Assembly (NCBI GenBank): GCA_002432095.1 | Contig: DJFQ01000224.1 | Coordinates: 11,129 to 34,934, forward strand | Length of the DNA: 23,806 nucleotides | Direction of reading: 5' to 3' | Origin: Marinagarivorans sp. UBA5868 | GTDB taxonomy: Bacteria; Pseudomonadota; Gammaproteobacteria; Pseudomonadales; Cellvibrionaceae | Shown here: positions 1-9,136 of the stretch, one piece after another | How positions within the stretch are numbered: position 1 is the first letter of the stretch | Layout: each line of letters starts with the position of its first letter | Translations under genes and position numbers: made by a program | The notes under the pieces: generated by a model | Databases searched by the model: none | The model's input: the letters and a program-made list of their open reading frames with translations, nothing else | What the model was told of the DNA's origin: nothing

Positions 1-368
1 CCATCCGCCTCAATCATCGCCCCGCGCGGCAATTCCTTCACGCCAATCGCCGCACGAGCCGGATAAGGCTGTTTAATAAAACGACCCATGATTTCATTCA
101 CCATCGGGAAATGGCTGAGATCGGTCAGATAAATATTGAGCTTCACAATATCCTGTAAATCGCCATTTGCTGCGCGACAAACCGCCTGAAGGTTCATAAA
201 AACCTGTTCTGCTTGCGCAGCAAAATCCCCTTCCACCATTTGCATGGTTTCTGGAACAAGAGGAATTTGACCAGACAAATAAACAGTATTATTTACTTTA
301 ATTGCCTGGGAATAAGTACCTATGGCGGCAGGTGCGTGTTCAGTGGAAATAATGGCTTTATTGGTCAT
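1..368 (-). CDS. ridA: RidA family enamine/imine deaminase (3' end cut by window edge)
   Basis: RidA (YjgF/YER057c/UK114 family) hydrolyses reactive enamine and imine intermediates, such as 2-aminoacrylate released by PLP enzymes, in the cytoplasm. The reading frame starts with [17 protein letters not shown] and carries the family hallmarks: GTYSQA near residue 17, [13 protein letters not shown] near residue 30, and the [18 protein letters not shown] segment near the end, containing the conserved arginine. About 122 codons are visible and the family is usually 126-130 residues, so only a few C-terminal residues are missing. It lies 47 bp downstream of spoT on the same strand, the order seen in Pseudomonas, and is probably the last gene of the gmk-rpoZ-spoT operon. 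The ATG at 368 has only a weak upstream AGGG, so translation may depend partly on the upstream genes. Family assignment is confident. Confidence 0.93.
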   Translation of the reverse strand, partial: MTNKAIISTEHAPAAIGTYSQAIKVNNTVYLSGQIPLVPETMQMVEGDFAAQAEQVFMNLQAVCRAANGDLQDIVKLNIYLTDLSHFPMVNEIMGRFIKQPYPARAAIGVKELPRGAMIEAD

Positions 369-415
369 AATTAATGGCCCTAAGTCAATAAATAGAAATT
401 TGAAAATGGCAGGAA

Positions 416-2524
416 TTAATTTTTCGCCCGCGAAACCTTAGTAACGGAACGCATGGTGCGCACCCGACGCATAACGTCCGCTAAATGCACACGATTGCGC
501 ACGGCGATGGTGAGCGTAATGACACTGTGCTGAGCATCGCGCTCTTTCACCTGAATGCCTTCGATACTGGTACGAGTGTCAGCGATGCGCGTTGCCAGAG
601 TGGCAATGATGCCGCGCTCAGATTCGACTTCCACTCGTAACTCAGTGAGAAATTCGCCCTCAACTTTCACCGACCAGTTTACATCACTGATATTTTCCCG
701 CTTGCTGCGCAGATCCGCGACGTTTTTACAGGTATCCCGGTGAACCACCAGACCTTTACCGGTACTGATATGACCGATAATAGGGTCGCCGGGAATCGGC
801 CGGCAGCAGCGCGCAAAACTGATCATCAAGCCGTCAGAAGAATCGATCGTAATTGGCGCTACTTGTTGCTGATGATCTTCTGCGTCCGGGCGCAAGGTTT
901 TCGCCACCGAAATGGCAACTCTTTTACCCATCCCGATACTTTCGTAAAGCTCATCCAGTGAATTGACTTTGTTGGCCTCCAACAACTGCTGCAGCGTGCC
1001 GACACTGATCTGGTCGAGGGACAAATCCAGATTCGCCATGGCGCGGCTCAGCATGCGCTTACCTAATTCCACGGATTCCATGTGACGCTGATTCTTCAGG
1101 TAATGGCGGATTGCCGAGCGGGCTTTGGCGGTGACAACAAAATTGAGCCAATTGGGATTGGGTTGTGATGATTCTGAAGTAATGATTTTGATTTTTTGAC
1201 CACTCTGCAGCACCTGGGATAAAGGTGCCGGACGGTCATTAATGCGGCAGGCAACGCAACTGTTGCCCACTGCCGTATGCACGGCATAAGCGAAATCCAC
1301 CGGCGTGGCACCGGCGGGCAATTCGATGATTTCGCCTTTGGGCGTAAATAAATACACCTCATCGCGAAACAGATCGATTTTAACGTTCTCAATAAATTCC
1401 AGTGAATTACCGGTGTGCTGCTGAATTTCCAGAATGCGTTTAATCCACCGATCGATACGCGCCTGAGCGACATCGGTGGATTCTTCCGAATTCACCGATT
1501 TATACAACCAGTGCGCCGCCACCCCTCGGGATGCAAGCTCGTCCATCTCCTTGGTGCGGATCTGCACTTCAATTGGCACACCATGCATGCCGATGACAAC
1601 CGTATGCAAAGACTGATAACCGTTGATTTTAGGAATGGCAATATAGTCTTTGAATTCCCCCGCCATGGGTTTATAGAGGTTGTGGATCGCCCCCAGAGTG
1701 CGATAACAGGTATCCACGTTTTCCACGATAATGCGGAACGCGTAGACATCCATAATTTCATTGAACGATTTATTCTTGGTGCGCATCTTGTTGTAGATGC
1801 TGTAAAGGTGTTTCTCTCTACCGATAACCAGCGCGCTTATATCTTCGCGCTGCAATCTCGCTTCAATTGCCGACTGAATATTTTCCACCAGCGCTTTGCG
1901 ATTGCCGCGAACACGCTTGAGCGATGCCTGCAAACGCGCAGCGCGTAATGGGTACATCGCCGTGAACCCGCGATCTTCAAATTCGATACGCAAATCATTC
2001 ATGCCCAGGCGATGGGCGATGGGGGCGTAAATTTCGAGAGTTTCTTTCGCAATGCGGCGTTTTTTGTCCGGGGGCATGGCGCCAAGAGTGCGCATGTTGT
2101 GCAAGCGATCAGCGAGCTTAACGACGATGACCCGAATATCCTTGGCCATGGCTAGAGCCATCTTCTGGAAGTTCTTCGCCTGTTTTTCCGCCTGGGATTC
2201 GTATTCGATTTTCGCGAGCTTACTGACGCCGTCCACCAATTCGGCGATCACCTCACCAAATTGCTCACCAATCGCTTCTTTGCCAATACCAGTGTCTTCA
2301 ATCACATCATGCAGCATGGCCGCCATCAGGCTTTGATGGTCCATATGCATAGAGGCGAGGATATTGGCGACGGCGAGCGGGTGGGTGACGTAAGCTTCGC
2401 CACTGCGGCGAAACTGGCCGTAATGGGCCTGTTCCGCATAGTAATAAGCCCGTTTGACGCAGCTGATCTGCTCGGGCTCGAGGTAGGAGGAGAGCCTGTG
2501 ACTAAGCGAGTCGATGGTTAACAA
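416..2524 (-). CDS. spoT: Bifunctional (p)ppGpp synthetase/hydrolase SpoT
   Basis: SpoT makes and degrades the alarmone (p)ppGpp and so sets the stringent response to carbon, fatty-acid and other stresses. The 702 residues match the usual SpoT length. Domains in order: HD hydrolase (about 25-200, with the HD pair at 72-73 and ED at 76-77 in LHDVIEDT), synthetase (about 240-350, with GYQSLHT at 302-308), TGS (about 388-450), helical region, a zinc-finger/RIS region with [15 protein letters not shown] at 571-585, and a C-terminal ACT domain (about 626-702). Hydrolase residues look intact, so it should at least degrade ppGpp. The synthetase motif that is RxKD in SpoT/Rel and ExDD in RelA reads E-F-K-D at 290-293, a hybrid form. 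It lies 18 bp after rpoZ in the gmk-rpoZ-spoT-ridA order. The start is a TTG with a GGAGG about seven bases upstream; there is no better ATG. Confidence 0.97.
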   Translation of the reverse strand: MLTIDSLSHRLSSYLEPEQISCVKRAYYYAEQAHYGQFRRSGEAYVTHPLAVANILASMHMDHQSLMAAMLHDVIEDTGIGKEAIGEQFGEVIAELVDGVSKLAKIEYESQAEKQAKNFQKMALAMAKDIRVIVVKLADRLHNMRTLGAMPPDKKRRIAKETLEIYAPIAHRLGMNDLRIEFEDRGFTAMYPLRAARLQASLKRVRGNRKALVENIQSAIEARLQREDISALVIGREKHLYSIYNKMRTKNKSFNEIMDVYAFRIIVENVDTCYRTLGAIHNLYKPMAGEFKDYIAIPKINGYQSLHTVVIGMHGVPIEVQIRTKEMDELASRGVAAHWLYKSVNSEESTDVAQARIDRWIKRILEIQQHTGNSLEFIENVKIDLFRDEVYLFTPKGEIIELPAGATPVDFAYAVHTAVGNSCVACRINDRPAPLSQVLQSGQKIKIITSESSQPNPNWLNFVVTAKARSAIRHYLKNQRHMESVELGKRMLSRAMANLDLSLDQISVGTLQQLLEANKVNSLDELYESIGMGKRVAISVAKTLRPDAEDHQQQVAPITIDSSDGLMISFARCCRPIPGDPIIGHISTGKGLVVHRDTCKNVADLRSKRENISDVNWSVKVEGEFLTELRVEVESERGIIATLATRIADTRTSIEGIQVKERDAQHSVITLTIAVRNRVHLADVMRRVRTMRSVTKVSRAKN

Positions 2525-2540
2525 AGCGGCCCTCCCATAA
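2522..2540 (-). promoter_or_regulatory. Strong ribosome binding site paired with a TTG start for spoT
   Basis: Reading the minus strand, the gap after the rpoZ stop contains GGGAGGGCCGCT directly followed by TTG, TTA, ACC. The GGAGG core sits about seven bases from the TTG, an ideal spacing. No in-frame ATG lies nearby that would keep the conserved N-terminus. The site therefore decides the spoT start. A non-ATG start with a perfect Shine-Dalgarno fits a protein kept at low, controlled amounts; that last point is inference. Confidence 0.7.
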
Positions 2541-2542
2541 CA

Positions 2543-2815
2543 TCAGTCCATCCCGGATGAATCGAGGGACAGATCCTGGTGATGATGACGCTGAGGTTCT
2601 GGTGGACGCTCGTCCGGCTCATCCAAAATGGCGGCGGTGATAAATCCTTCCTCAATTTCGCGCAGCGCCAATACAGTGGGCTTGTCGTTTTCTTCCGGCA
2701 CATGAGGAGTTTTACCCATGATCGCCAATTGCCGGGCGCGTTTGCTGCCCACCATTACCAGTTCAAACCGGTTGTCCACGTGATCGAGACAATCTTCAAC
2801 AGTAATTCTTGCCAT
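2543..2815 (-). CDS. rpoZ: RNA polymerase omega subunit
   Basis: Omega is the small RNA polymerase subunit that helps assemble and hold beta-prime; in proteobacteria it also contributes to one of the ppGpp sites on the polymerase. The product is 90 residues, starting [19 protein letters not shown], with the conserved SKRARQL near residue 25 and [19 protein letters not shown] in the middle, all typical of RpoZ. A longer frame would start at a GTG at 2827, but the ATG at 2815 matches the family N-terminus and places a GTGGA-type binding sequence just upstream. The C-terminal tail ([11 protein letters not shown]) is histidine- and proline-rich and not conserved. It sits between gmk and spoT, which fits its link to ppGpp signalling. 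Confidence 0.96.
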   Translation of the reverse strand: MARITVEDCLDHVDNRFELVMVGSKRARQLAIMGKTPHVPEENDKPTVLALREIEEGFITAAILDEPDERPPEPQRHHHQDLSLDSSGMD

Positions 2816-2939
2816 GTTTTGTTCCACTTAAAGTGTGCTTATACCGCACGTTGGAGACGCAGGTCGGCGTAGTTTAACCAACTTTTGCCGCAGCCCTAAA
2901 GAGCCGGGATGGGCGCGGGAGTGTACGCAAATTGCTCAG

Positions 2940-3683
<744 letters not shown>

Positions 3684-4529
3684 TCAATGCGTCTCCAGCC
3701 ACAGCGCACGCAGAAAACCGGCAAATATTTCGGTAGACCCTGCAAGGTAGACGCCCATGTCATGCCCAACTCCATCCATGGTGATCCGTTGGTAACCAAC
3801 ATCGACCTGCTGGAAAACCTCGGTGAGAGGAAGAAACCCATTGGGCCTATCCTCACTTCCGTTCACCAACAGGAATTGAGGATCGAGCTGACGCAGCAAC
3901 TCCCCACGCGCAGCAACGGACTCGAACAATGCAGCATTCCTGTGCCAAACACCGCCACCCCAGCTCACTGCGCCGCCGAACAGGTGCGGGTACTGCAGCA
4001 CCATACGCACTGCACCACCACCGCCCATGGAAAATCCCGCCACTAGGCGATGACGCCGCTCCGGCAGTATCCGGTAATGCTTTTCGATATAGGGTAAAAG
4101 CTCCTCGGCGATCATATCCATCATGGCGCTGCGATACCCGGTCATTCCGCCGTTGGGGAAAACCACCAATGGTTCGGGTAACCCGTGCACGGCGACGACT
4201 TTTCGCATCAGCGACATAAATGCGGGCAGATCGGTGGTTTCATCGCCGCCCCGACCGTGGAGAAAGATAATCAGTGGAGCGGGTTGTTGATGTGCCGGAG
4301 GCAAAATGCTGACGCCTACCTTGTGACCCATCGCAACGCTGGGAAACGCCAGATGTCGCACTCGGGCGGGAGGCTTTTTCCACTTATTAACCCAAATCAC
4401 TGGCTCCGATTTCGTCGTCGCCACAGGACGGCTCCAGGGCGGTTGAACATCCGTCAGCCAGAACAGAACAAACGCCGCGAGCACCAGCGCGACAAAACTG
4501 CCGAAGATAACAAGGTGTCTTTTGGACAT
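3684..4529 (-). CDS. Membrane-anchored alpha/beta hydrolase, putative esterase (PF00756-like)
   Basis: A serine esterase or acyl hydrolase of the alpha/beta-hydrolase fold with an N-terminal membrane anchor (about residues 6-25, uncleaved signal or single helix), so the catalytic domain probably faces the periplasm. The oxyanion-type HGRGGDE is at 91-97, the nucleophile elbow G-F-S-M-G puts Ser at 167, Asp227 lies in GSEDRP and His256 in GVGHDMG: a complete triad. The 281-residue length fits the esterase-D/feruloyl-esterase-like family, but the substrate cannot be read. It begins 15 bp after the GNAT-like gene and is the last gene of the NRPS cassette, so it may act on the same product, for example by deacylation or release; that is inference. 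The start ATG has no clear Shine-Dalgarno, suggesting coupling to the upstream gene. Confidence 0.85.
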   Translation of the reverse strand: MSKRHLVIFGSFVALVLAAFVLFWLTDVQPPWSRPVATTKSEPVIWVNKWKKPPARVRHLAFPSVAMGHKVGVSILPPAHQQPAPLIIFLHGRGGDETTDLPAFMSLMRKVVAVHGLPEPLVVFPNGGMTGYRSAMMDMIAEELLPYIEKHYRILPERRHRLVAGFSMGGGGAVRMVLQYPHLFGGAVSWGGGVWHRNAALFESVAARGELLRQLDPQFLLVNGSEDRPNGFLPLTEVFQQVDVGYQRITMDGVGHDMGVYLAGSTEIFAGFLRALWLETH

Positions 4530-4544
4530 ACGAGACCGAATGAT

Positions 4545-5720
4545 TTAGTCGTCAGACTCCGCGCTCTCGGTTGCCGCTTCCGGTTGCCGGCGGCGATCGC
4601 GGATTGCTATTGCTTTTACCAACGACTTCACCAAAAGTTCGCTGTACAAAGTGCCATTGCTCAGATAAAAAATGCCCACCGAAATATGCTTTGGATGCCA
4701 GCGATCAATCCAGTTCACCCCTGTGACGAAACTTACGCTGTCGATTTCACCAACCTCCGCACTGCGCTCCACCAGTTTGTATAAAATCAAATAACCCGGA
4801 CTAACGGCCGCGTAATCTTCGCGAAACCCGATCTTCAGCAAAAACAACCGCCGTCCTACCCGGACGCCAAATTGTGCGGCGATAGGAACTTCATTGGAAT
4901 ACAAAATATTGATTTGGCAGCGGCCACGCTCGCCGTATTCCTTGAGTAGATATTGGTAATACGCAAGTTTTCGCGGTTGTTTTTTAATACTGGTGCCACC
5001 TTCACCCTTCCAACCGGAATTCTCGACGGTGAGAAAATCCTCAAACGCCACCGGCAGCTCTTCTGCGGTAGTTGCACACACCAGACGTAAATCTCCCTGC
5101 TCCTCGGCTTTGCGCAATTTCTTTTGCAATCCTTTGCGGAATTTGCTGCTGTAGCTTTCCCAAAAACTCGTGAAGCCTTGGCTAAATTCAATAAATTTAG
5201 ACGCGTGGGTAACACGTAGATTTTTAGTCGGCGGGAGCAGGCTGATTGCACAACCGTTTTCCAGTACACACTGCCAACGAATAAATAGGAAAAATGGGAT
5301 CTCGCGGCGCACGGAGGAAAGAAGCACATTTCGGTAGGGTGTCAAAGGCCGATCCGAAACCACGTCATTCACACCCATTTCGTTCGGGTAAAACAATTGC
5401 AACACAGGCAGCGCCACGCGTCCTTTGCGCAGAAAAACACGCTCGAACGGCAACACCGCAAAAAGACGTCCGGCGTCGTAGAGGGCGACAAAAAAAATCG
5501 ACGCCGCGCTGCCGCCTAAAGCTTGCAGTTCTGCACCGTACCAATAAGGAAAATGGAGAAAATGATAACCGCTTGCCGCGGCGAGCTCCTGCCATTGGGG
5601 CAGCAGCTGTGCGTACCCTTCATGTCCGCCAAACACTTTGACCGCAACAACATTTGTCGCCTGCATGGAATTCAACTCAGTTACGCCGTTGTTCATATTG
5701 TCGAATCGCTTTATACACAT
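4545..5720 (-). CDS. GNAT/FemAB-like acyltransferase (Acetyltransf_6/CelD-type)
   Basis: A double-GNAT fold protein of the BioF2/CelD-like group, distantly related to the FemAB aminoacyltransferases. The typical region SSKFRKGLQKKLRKAEEQGD (191-210) is followed by VENSGWKGEGGTSI (232-245), PIAAQFGVRVGRRLFLLK (279-296) and the VSPGYLIL motif (306-313), as in other family members. It has no signal peptide or clear membrane helix and should be cytoplasmic. Donor and acceptor are unknown; relatives use acyl-CoA, acyl-carrier or aminoacyl-tRNA donors. As the immediate neighbour of an NRPS module lacking a condensation domain, it is a candidate for moving the carrier-bound aminoacyl group onto an acceptor amine (inference). 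The start is uncertain: the longest frame overlaps the NRPS end by 44 bp; ATGs at 5696 and 5666 are alternatives, none with a good binding site. Confidence 0.8.
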   Translation of the reverse strand: MCIKRFDNMNNGVTELNSMQATNVVAVKVFGGHEGYAQLLPQWQELAAASGYHFLHFPYWYGAELQALGGSAASIFFVALYDAGRLFAVLPFERVFLRKGRVALPVLQLFYPNEMGVNDVVSDRPLTPYRNVLLSSVRREIPFFLFIRWQCVLENGCAISLLPPTKNLRVTHASKFIEFSQGFTSFWESYSSKFRKGLQKKLRKAEEQGDLRLVCATTAEELPVAFEDFLTVENSGWKGEGGTSIKKQPRKLAYYQYLLKEYGERGRCQINILYSNEVPIAAQFGVRVGRRLFLLKIGFREDYAAVSPGYLILYKLVERSAEVGEIDSVSFVTGVNWIDRWHPKHISVGIFYLSNGTLYSELLVKSLVKAIAIRDRRRQPEAATESAESDD

Positions 5721-8238
5721 CCACTACTGCCGCACCGGTCATCATGCCTACGTGATCTGCATCGACTTCACAGATCTGCAAGTCGCCGTGGACGATGGTT
5801 TTCAGGTCGTAATCTTTTTTTGCTTTGAAACCAAAACCAAAATTGGTTCTGGTGGCCTTTACCAACAGCGCATCGAAATCATAATGATGGGAGATGGATT
5901 CATATTGAATGGCGGCGCGATCAAAGGCTTTTTCCCGGACTTTTTGTACTTCGCTCATATCAGCGATAGGCGCGATACTGCCGCCCAGTTTGACGAGCAT
6001 TTTTTGCATCCCTCGCGCAGCGCCGCGGCGTAGCGCAAGCACTCCTTCGCGCTGAAAACGCCGCTGAAAATCGGTTAACAATTTGCGAATCGAGCGATAG
6101 CCACTGGTGGATAGGTAGGAGTCCAGGAGGATGACGTTGGTGACGCTGACGCCTTCTTTGCGCAAAGTGTTTGCCGCTTCAAGTGCCACCAAGCCACCAA
6201 ACGACAGGCCCACAAGGGTCAATGACGCGTAATTACCCTGGCGTTTAATGGCATCTATGTAGGACTGCACCAAAGAATCAAAGGAATATTGTAATTGTTG
6301 TGCCGCTTCAATGATTGCAAATTCCTTTTCGGCAAATACTCCAAACACCGGCCGCTGGTTATCGAATTGCTGGGCGAGGTCGCGATAAATTTGCACACCG
6401 CACAAACAAAAAACCGGTTCGCCTTGGCTTGCCGTATTAAGCTTTACAACACTGGCGGCACGACCGGCCTGCTCGCCGAGACTGTCGCGCAGGGCGCGCA
6501 ATGTCGGTGATTCAAAAAACAGGCTGGAGGAAAAATTGAGGCCGGTCGCTTTGTGCATGTCACTAATGACCTGCAGCGCCAGAAGCGAATGCCCACCCAG
6601 CTCAAAAAAATTATCGTCTATGCCGATACACCCTATCCCAAGGGCTTTTTCCCAGACGGCGATCAGACTGCGGTCTAGATCATCGCGAGCACTGGCATCC
6701 GGCTTTTTCTTTTGCTCGTTGACACAATCCTTACCCATCGCCGCCAGAGCCTTGCGGTCCACTTTGTAGTTGGCAGTCATCGGGAATTCGGCTAACCAAA
6801 TAAAGTGGTGCGGCACCATATGAGCCGGCAAATTACGTGTACAAAACCCGTGTAAATCTGACGTTGTGATCTCATCACCCAAATAAAAAGCCAACATTCT
6901 CCGATCACCTGGAGCAAATTCTGGGGCGACCACTGCAGCCTGTTTAACCTGTGGATGCTGGGCCAGAACATGTTCGATTTCCGACGGCTCAATACGAAAA
7001 CCGCGGATTTTTATTTGGTTATCGATTCGGTTGACGTATTCAAGAACGCCATCCGCATGACGAATTACCGCATCACCTGTGCGATAGACCCGTCCTTCTT
7101 CCAGCAACGGATTAAGGATAAATTTTTCTGCCGTGAGTTCTACATTGCGGTAATAGCCCAAAGCCACGCCGGCACCGCCGATCAGCAACTCTCCCGGGAT
7201 TCCATCTGCAACCGGATTTAATTTGTCATCGACAATATGGACAGAAGTGTTACGGATGGGCTTGCCGATATAAATTTTCTGATCATCAGGCCGAATCAAT
7301 TGGCATGTCGACCACACGGTAGTTTCGGTAGGCCCATACATGTTCCACAATTCGCTGGCCGCAGCATGCATAAGCGGACGCAGATCATTTGGCAGGGCTT
7401 CTCCGCCCACCAAAATCTTCAGCGACCGGCGCGGGCGCCACCCGCGGCCTAACACCATTCGCCAAGTCGCCGGCGTAGCTTGCATCACCGCAATGGAATG
7501 CCTGTCCACCAATTGCTGGAGCACTTCCGGTGTCACCGCCTCGTGTTTGGAAGCCACCACTACATGCGCCCCAACCAATAGCGGCAGAAACAGTTCAAGA
7601 ATGTGAATATCAAATGAAATGGTGGTAATGGCGAGCAGAGTATCTTGTGCGCCCAGACCCGGCTCGGTCGCCATCGACAATAAAAAATTGATCAGATTGG
7701 CTTGCGTGATGGCAACGCCTTTGGGATTCCCGGTGGAGCCGGAGGTATAAATCATGTACGCCAAGTCGGCTGGGTCATAACCGACATCGGCCAACGGGTG
7801 CGGGCTTTCGCCACCAGGGACAAGCAGGTCGCGCATGGTGACGGTCACGCCGGGAAATGCCAGGTCATCGCGCATTTCATCCGTCACCAGCACATCCACA
7901 CCAGCATTTTCTAAAATATAGGACTGACGCGGCACCGGATAAGCGGGATCTATGGGCACATAGGCCGCGCGAAGTGACCACACCGCCAACAACAGCGGCA
8001 CCAAGTTTTCCGATCGGGAAACTCCGACACCGACTTTCGCACCCGCATTAACGCCCCTGGCGGCCAAAGCGCTGGCGAGCTGCCGCGTACGGCCGGCAAG
8101 GGCGCGATAGCTTAACGTGGTTTGCGCGAAGCTCGTGGCAGGCGCGTCGCCCGCACGCGCAACCCAGTGGTGGACATAGGCGAGGAAGCCGCGCCGCTCC
8201 CAAAAATCGCTGGAAAAATCCGCAGGAAGATGAGACAT
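5677..8238 (-). CDS. Free-standing NRPS module: adenylation-carrier-thioesterase, predicted glycine-activating
   Basis: An 853-residue non-ribosomal peptide synthetase with one module and no condensation domain. Adenylation domain: about 20-505, with A3 YTSGSTGNPKG (164-174), A5 NMYGPTETT (299-307), A7 YRTGD (385-389) and the A10 lysine in NYKVDRKAL (K492). Carrier domain: about 520-590, with the phosphopantetheine serine in FFELGGHSL (S551). C-terminal type I thioesterase: about 605-850, with nucleophile G-L-S-F-G (S679), probable Asp706 and His829. By hand alignment to PheA, the pocket residues read D-I-L-Q-L-G-M-V-W-K, close to the glycine code I recall (DILQLGLIWK). It should load an amino acid, probably glycine, on its own carrier and release it by hydrolysis or onto an acceptor. 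Followed directly by an acyltransferase and an esterase gene. The ATG at 8238 lacks a clear Shine-Dalgarno. Domain calls are certain; the product is unknown. Confidence 0.93.
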   Translation of the reverse strand: MSHLPADFSSDFWERRGFLAYVHHWVARAGDAPATSFAQTTLSYRALAGRTRQLASALAARGVNAGAKVGVGVSRSENLVPLLLAVWSLRAAYVPIDPAYPVPRQSYILENAGVDVLVTDEMRDDLAFPGVTVTMRDLLVPGGESPHPLADVGYDPADLAYMIYTSGSTGNPKGVAITQANLINFLLSMATEPGLGAQDTLLAITTISFDIHILELFLPLLVGAHVVVASKHEAVTPEVLQQLVDRHSIAVMQATPATWRMVLGRGWRPRRSLKILVGGEALPNDLRPLMHAAASELWNMYGPTETTVWSTCQLIRPDDQKIYIGKPIRNTSVHIVDDKLNPVADGIPGELLIGGAGVALGYYRNVELTAEKFILNPLLEEGRVYRTGDAVIRHADGVLEYVNRIDNQIKIRGFRIEPSEIEHVLAQHPQVKQAAVVAPEFAPGDRRMLAFYLGDEITTSDLHGFCTRNLPAHMVPHHFIWLAEFPMTANYKVDRKALAAMGKDCVNEQKKKPDASARDDLDRSLIAVWEKALGIGCIGIDDNFFELGGHSLLALQVISDMHKATGLNFSSSLFFESPTLRALRDSLGEQAGRAASVVKLNTASQGEPVFCLCGVQIYRDLAQQFDNQRPVFGVFAEKEFAIIEAAQQLQYSFDSLVQSYIDAIKRQGNYASLTLVGLSFGGLVALEAANTLRKEGVSVTNVILLDSYLSTSGYRSIRKLLTDFQRRFQREGVLALRRGAARGMQKMLVKLGGSIAPIADMSEVQKVREKAFDRAAIQYESISHHYDFDALLVKATRTNFGFGFKAKKDYDLKTIVHGDLQICEVDADHVGMMTGAAVVDVYKAIRQYEQRRN

Positions 8239-8306
8239 AAGCCAAACATTATTGTTGTTGAATCCTTCAGTCCGTCGACCAGCGCCCTTCCCTGAATAAG
8301 CGAAAA

Positions 8307-9014
8307 CTACTTACCAAATATCGCGGCAATTAGCGCGGTACCCTGCTCCACCGGATTTGCTCGGATTTTCTGTTCTTCCGCGGCAATCTGGCCATACAGC
8401 GCATCCAGGCCTTGATTAACCGCATACTGCTCTAAATCCAGGTCCGGCTTGTTGGCCATTGGCAGAGCTTTGTAGGTTGTCAAAATCTGTTGGTATTGTT
8501 TGTAAAAGCCGAGCTGTTGCAGCTGGTTTTGCATAATGCTTTTATATCGCGCACCTAGCTGTGCCTCAGTGGTGGCGCGAAAGAAATCAGTCGCCGCAGT
8601 ATTACCGCCTCGAATAATGCCAAGCGCGTCCTGCACCGCCATGGTGTCTAATGCTTGCAGAAAAACACCTTTGGCCTCCGCGGCAGCCAGTTCCGCGCCG
8701 CGGTTCATCAAATTTTCAACTTGATTGAGCGGCCCACCCAACCCCAGCTGTTCAAGTGTATCCGCTACTGTTTGTACGTTCTCCGGTAACGCTAACCGCC
8801 AGCGATCGCTCTCCCCATAACCACCGGAGGCGGCGAGTTGATCCGTCGCCCGGGTAACGCTCAATTGCAGAGCTTCTTTGACCGCGCCATTCAGTTGCGC
8901 AGGACTGTAACCCACCACCTGGGATACCTGGGCGCTGGTGTCCAACACCTGTGTCATATTGGCGCACGAGGTTAACGTGCCGATAAGGAAGAGGGGGACA
9001 AAATAACGAAACAT
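8307..9014 (-). CDS. DUF4197 family lipoprotein
   Basis: A 235-residue lipoprotein of the DUF4197 family, function unknown. The N-terminus is a lipoprotein signal, MFRYFVPLFLIG followed by the lipobox L-T-S-C, with the lipidated Cys at 17. Alanine, not aspartate, follows the Cys, so by the usual sorting rule it should go to the outer membrane, on the periplasmic side. The family pattern is clear: LNGAVKEAL, a variable ALPENVQ segment, NLMNRGAELAAAEAKGVFLQA and MAVQDALGIIRGGNTAATDFF. The frame can be extended 42 codons upstream to 9140, but the ATG at 9014 begins the signal peptide and has AAGG six bases before it. It has its own probable promoter (9061-9091). It lies 68 bp before the NRPS gene with no obvious terminator between them, so the NRPS genes could be read from the same promoter. 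Confidence 0.88.
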   Translation of the reverse strand: MFRYFVPLFLIGTLTSCANMTQVLDTSAQVSQVVGYSPAQLNGAVKEALQLSVTRATDQLAASGGYGESDRWRLALPENVQTVADTLEQLGLGGPLNQVENLMNRGAELAAAEAKGVFLQALDTMAVQDALGIIRGGNTAATDFFRATTEAQLGARYKSIMQNQLQQLGFYKQYQQILTTYKALPMANKPDLDLEQYAVNQGLDALYGQIAAEEQKIRANPVEQGTALIAAIFGK

Positions 9015-9060
9015 AAGCGACCTTGGCGAAAGGAGTAGCGAGAAAATACCGGTGCGCGGC

Positions 9061-9091
9061 ATCATACTCCGCACTGATAACGATTTGTCAA
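9061..9091 (-). promoter_or_regulatory. Candidate sigma-70 promoter for the DUF4197 gene and possibly the NRPS cassette
   Basis: On the minus strand there is a perfect -35 TTGACA (9086-9091) and a -10 TATGAT (9061-9066), with a long 19 bp spacer. It sits in the gap between yicC and the DUF4197 start codon, about 45 bp before it. No other clear promoter was seen before the NRPS gene. Confidence 0.45.
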
Positions 9092-9136
9092 AAAATGGCC
9101 TAATCCCGCGGCACGACACCCACCCCACCACAACTG

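Noticed and set aside
1415..1948. 177-codon plus-strand open frame within spoT
   Set aside because: It is antisense to the conserved synthetase and TGS coding region; no start signal and no family-like pattern.
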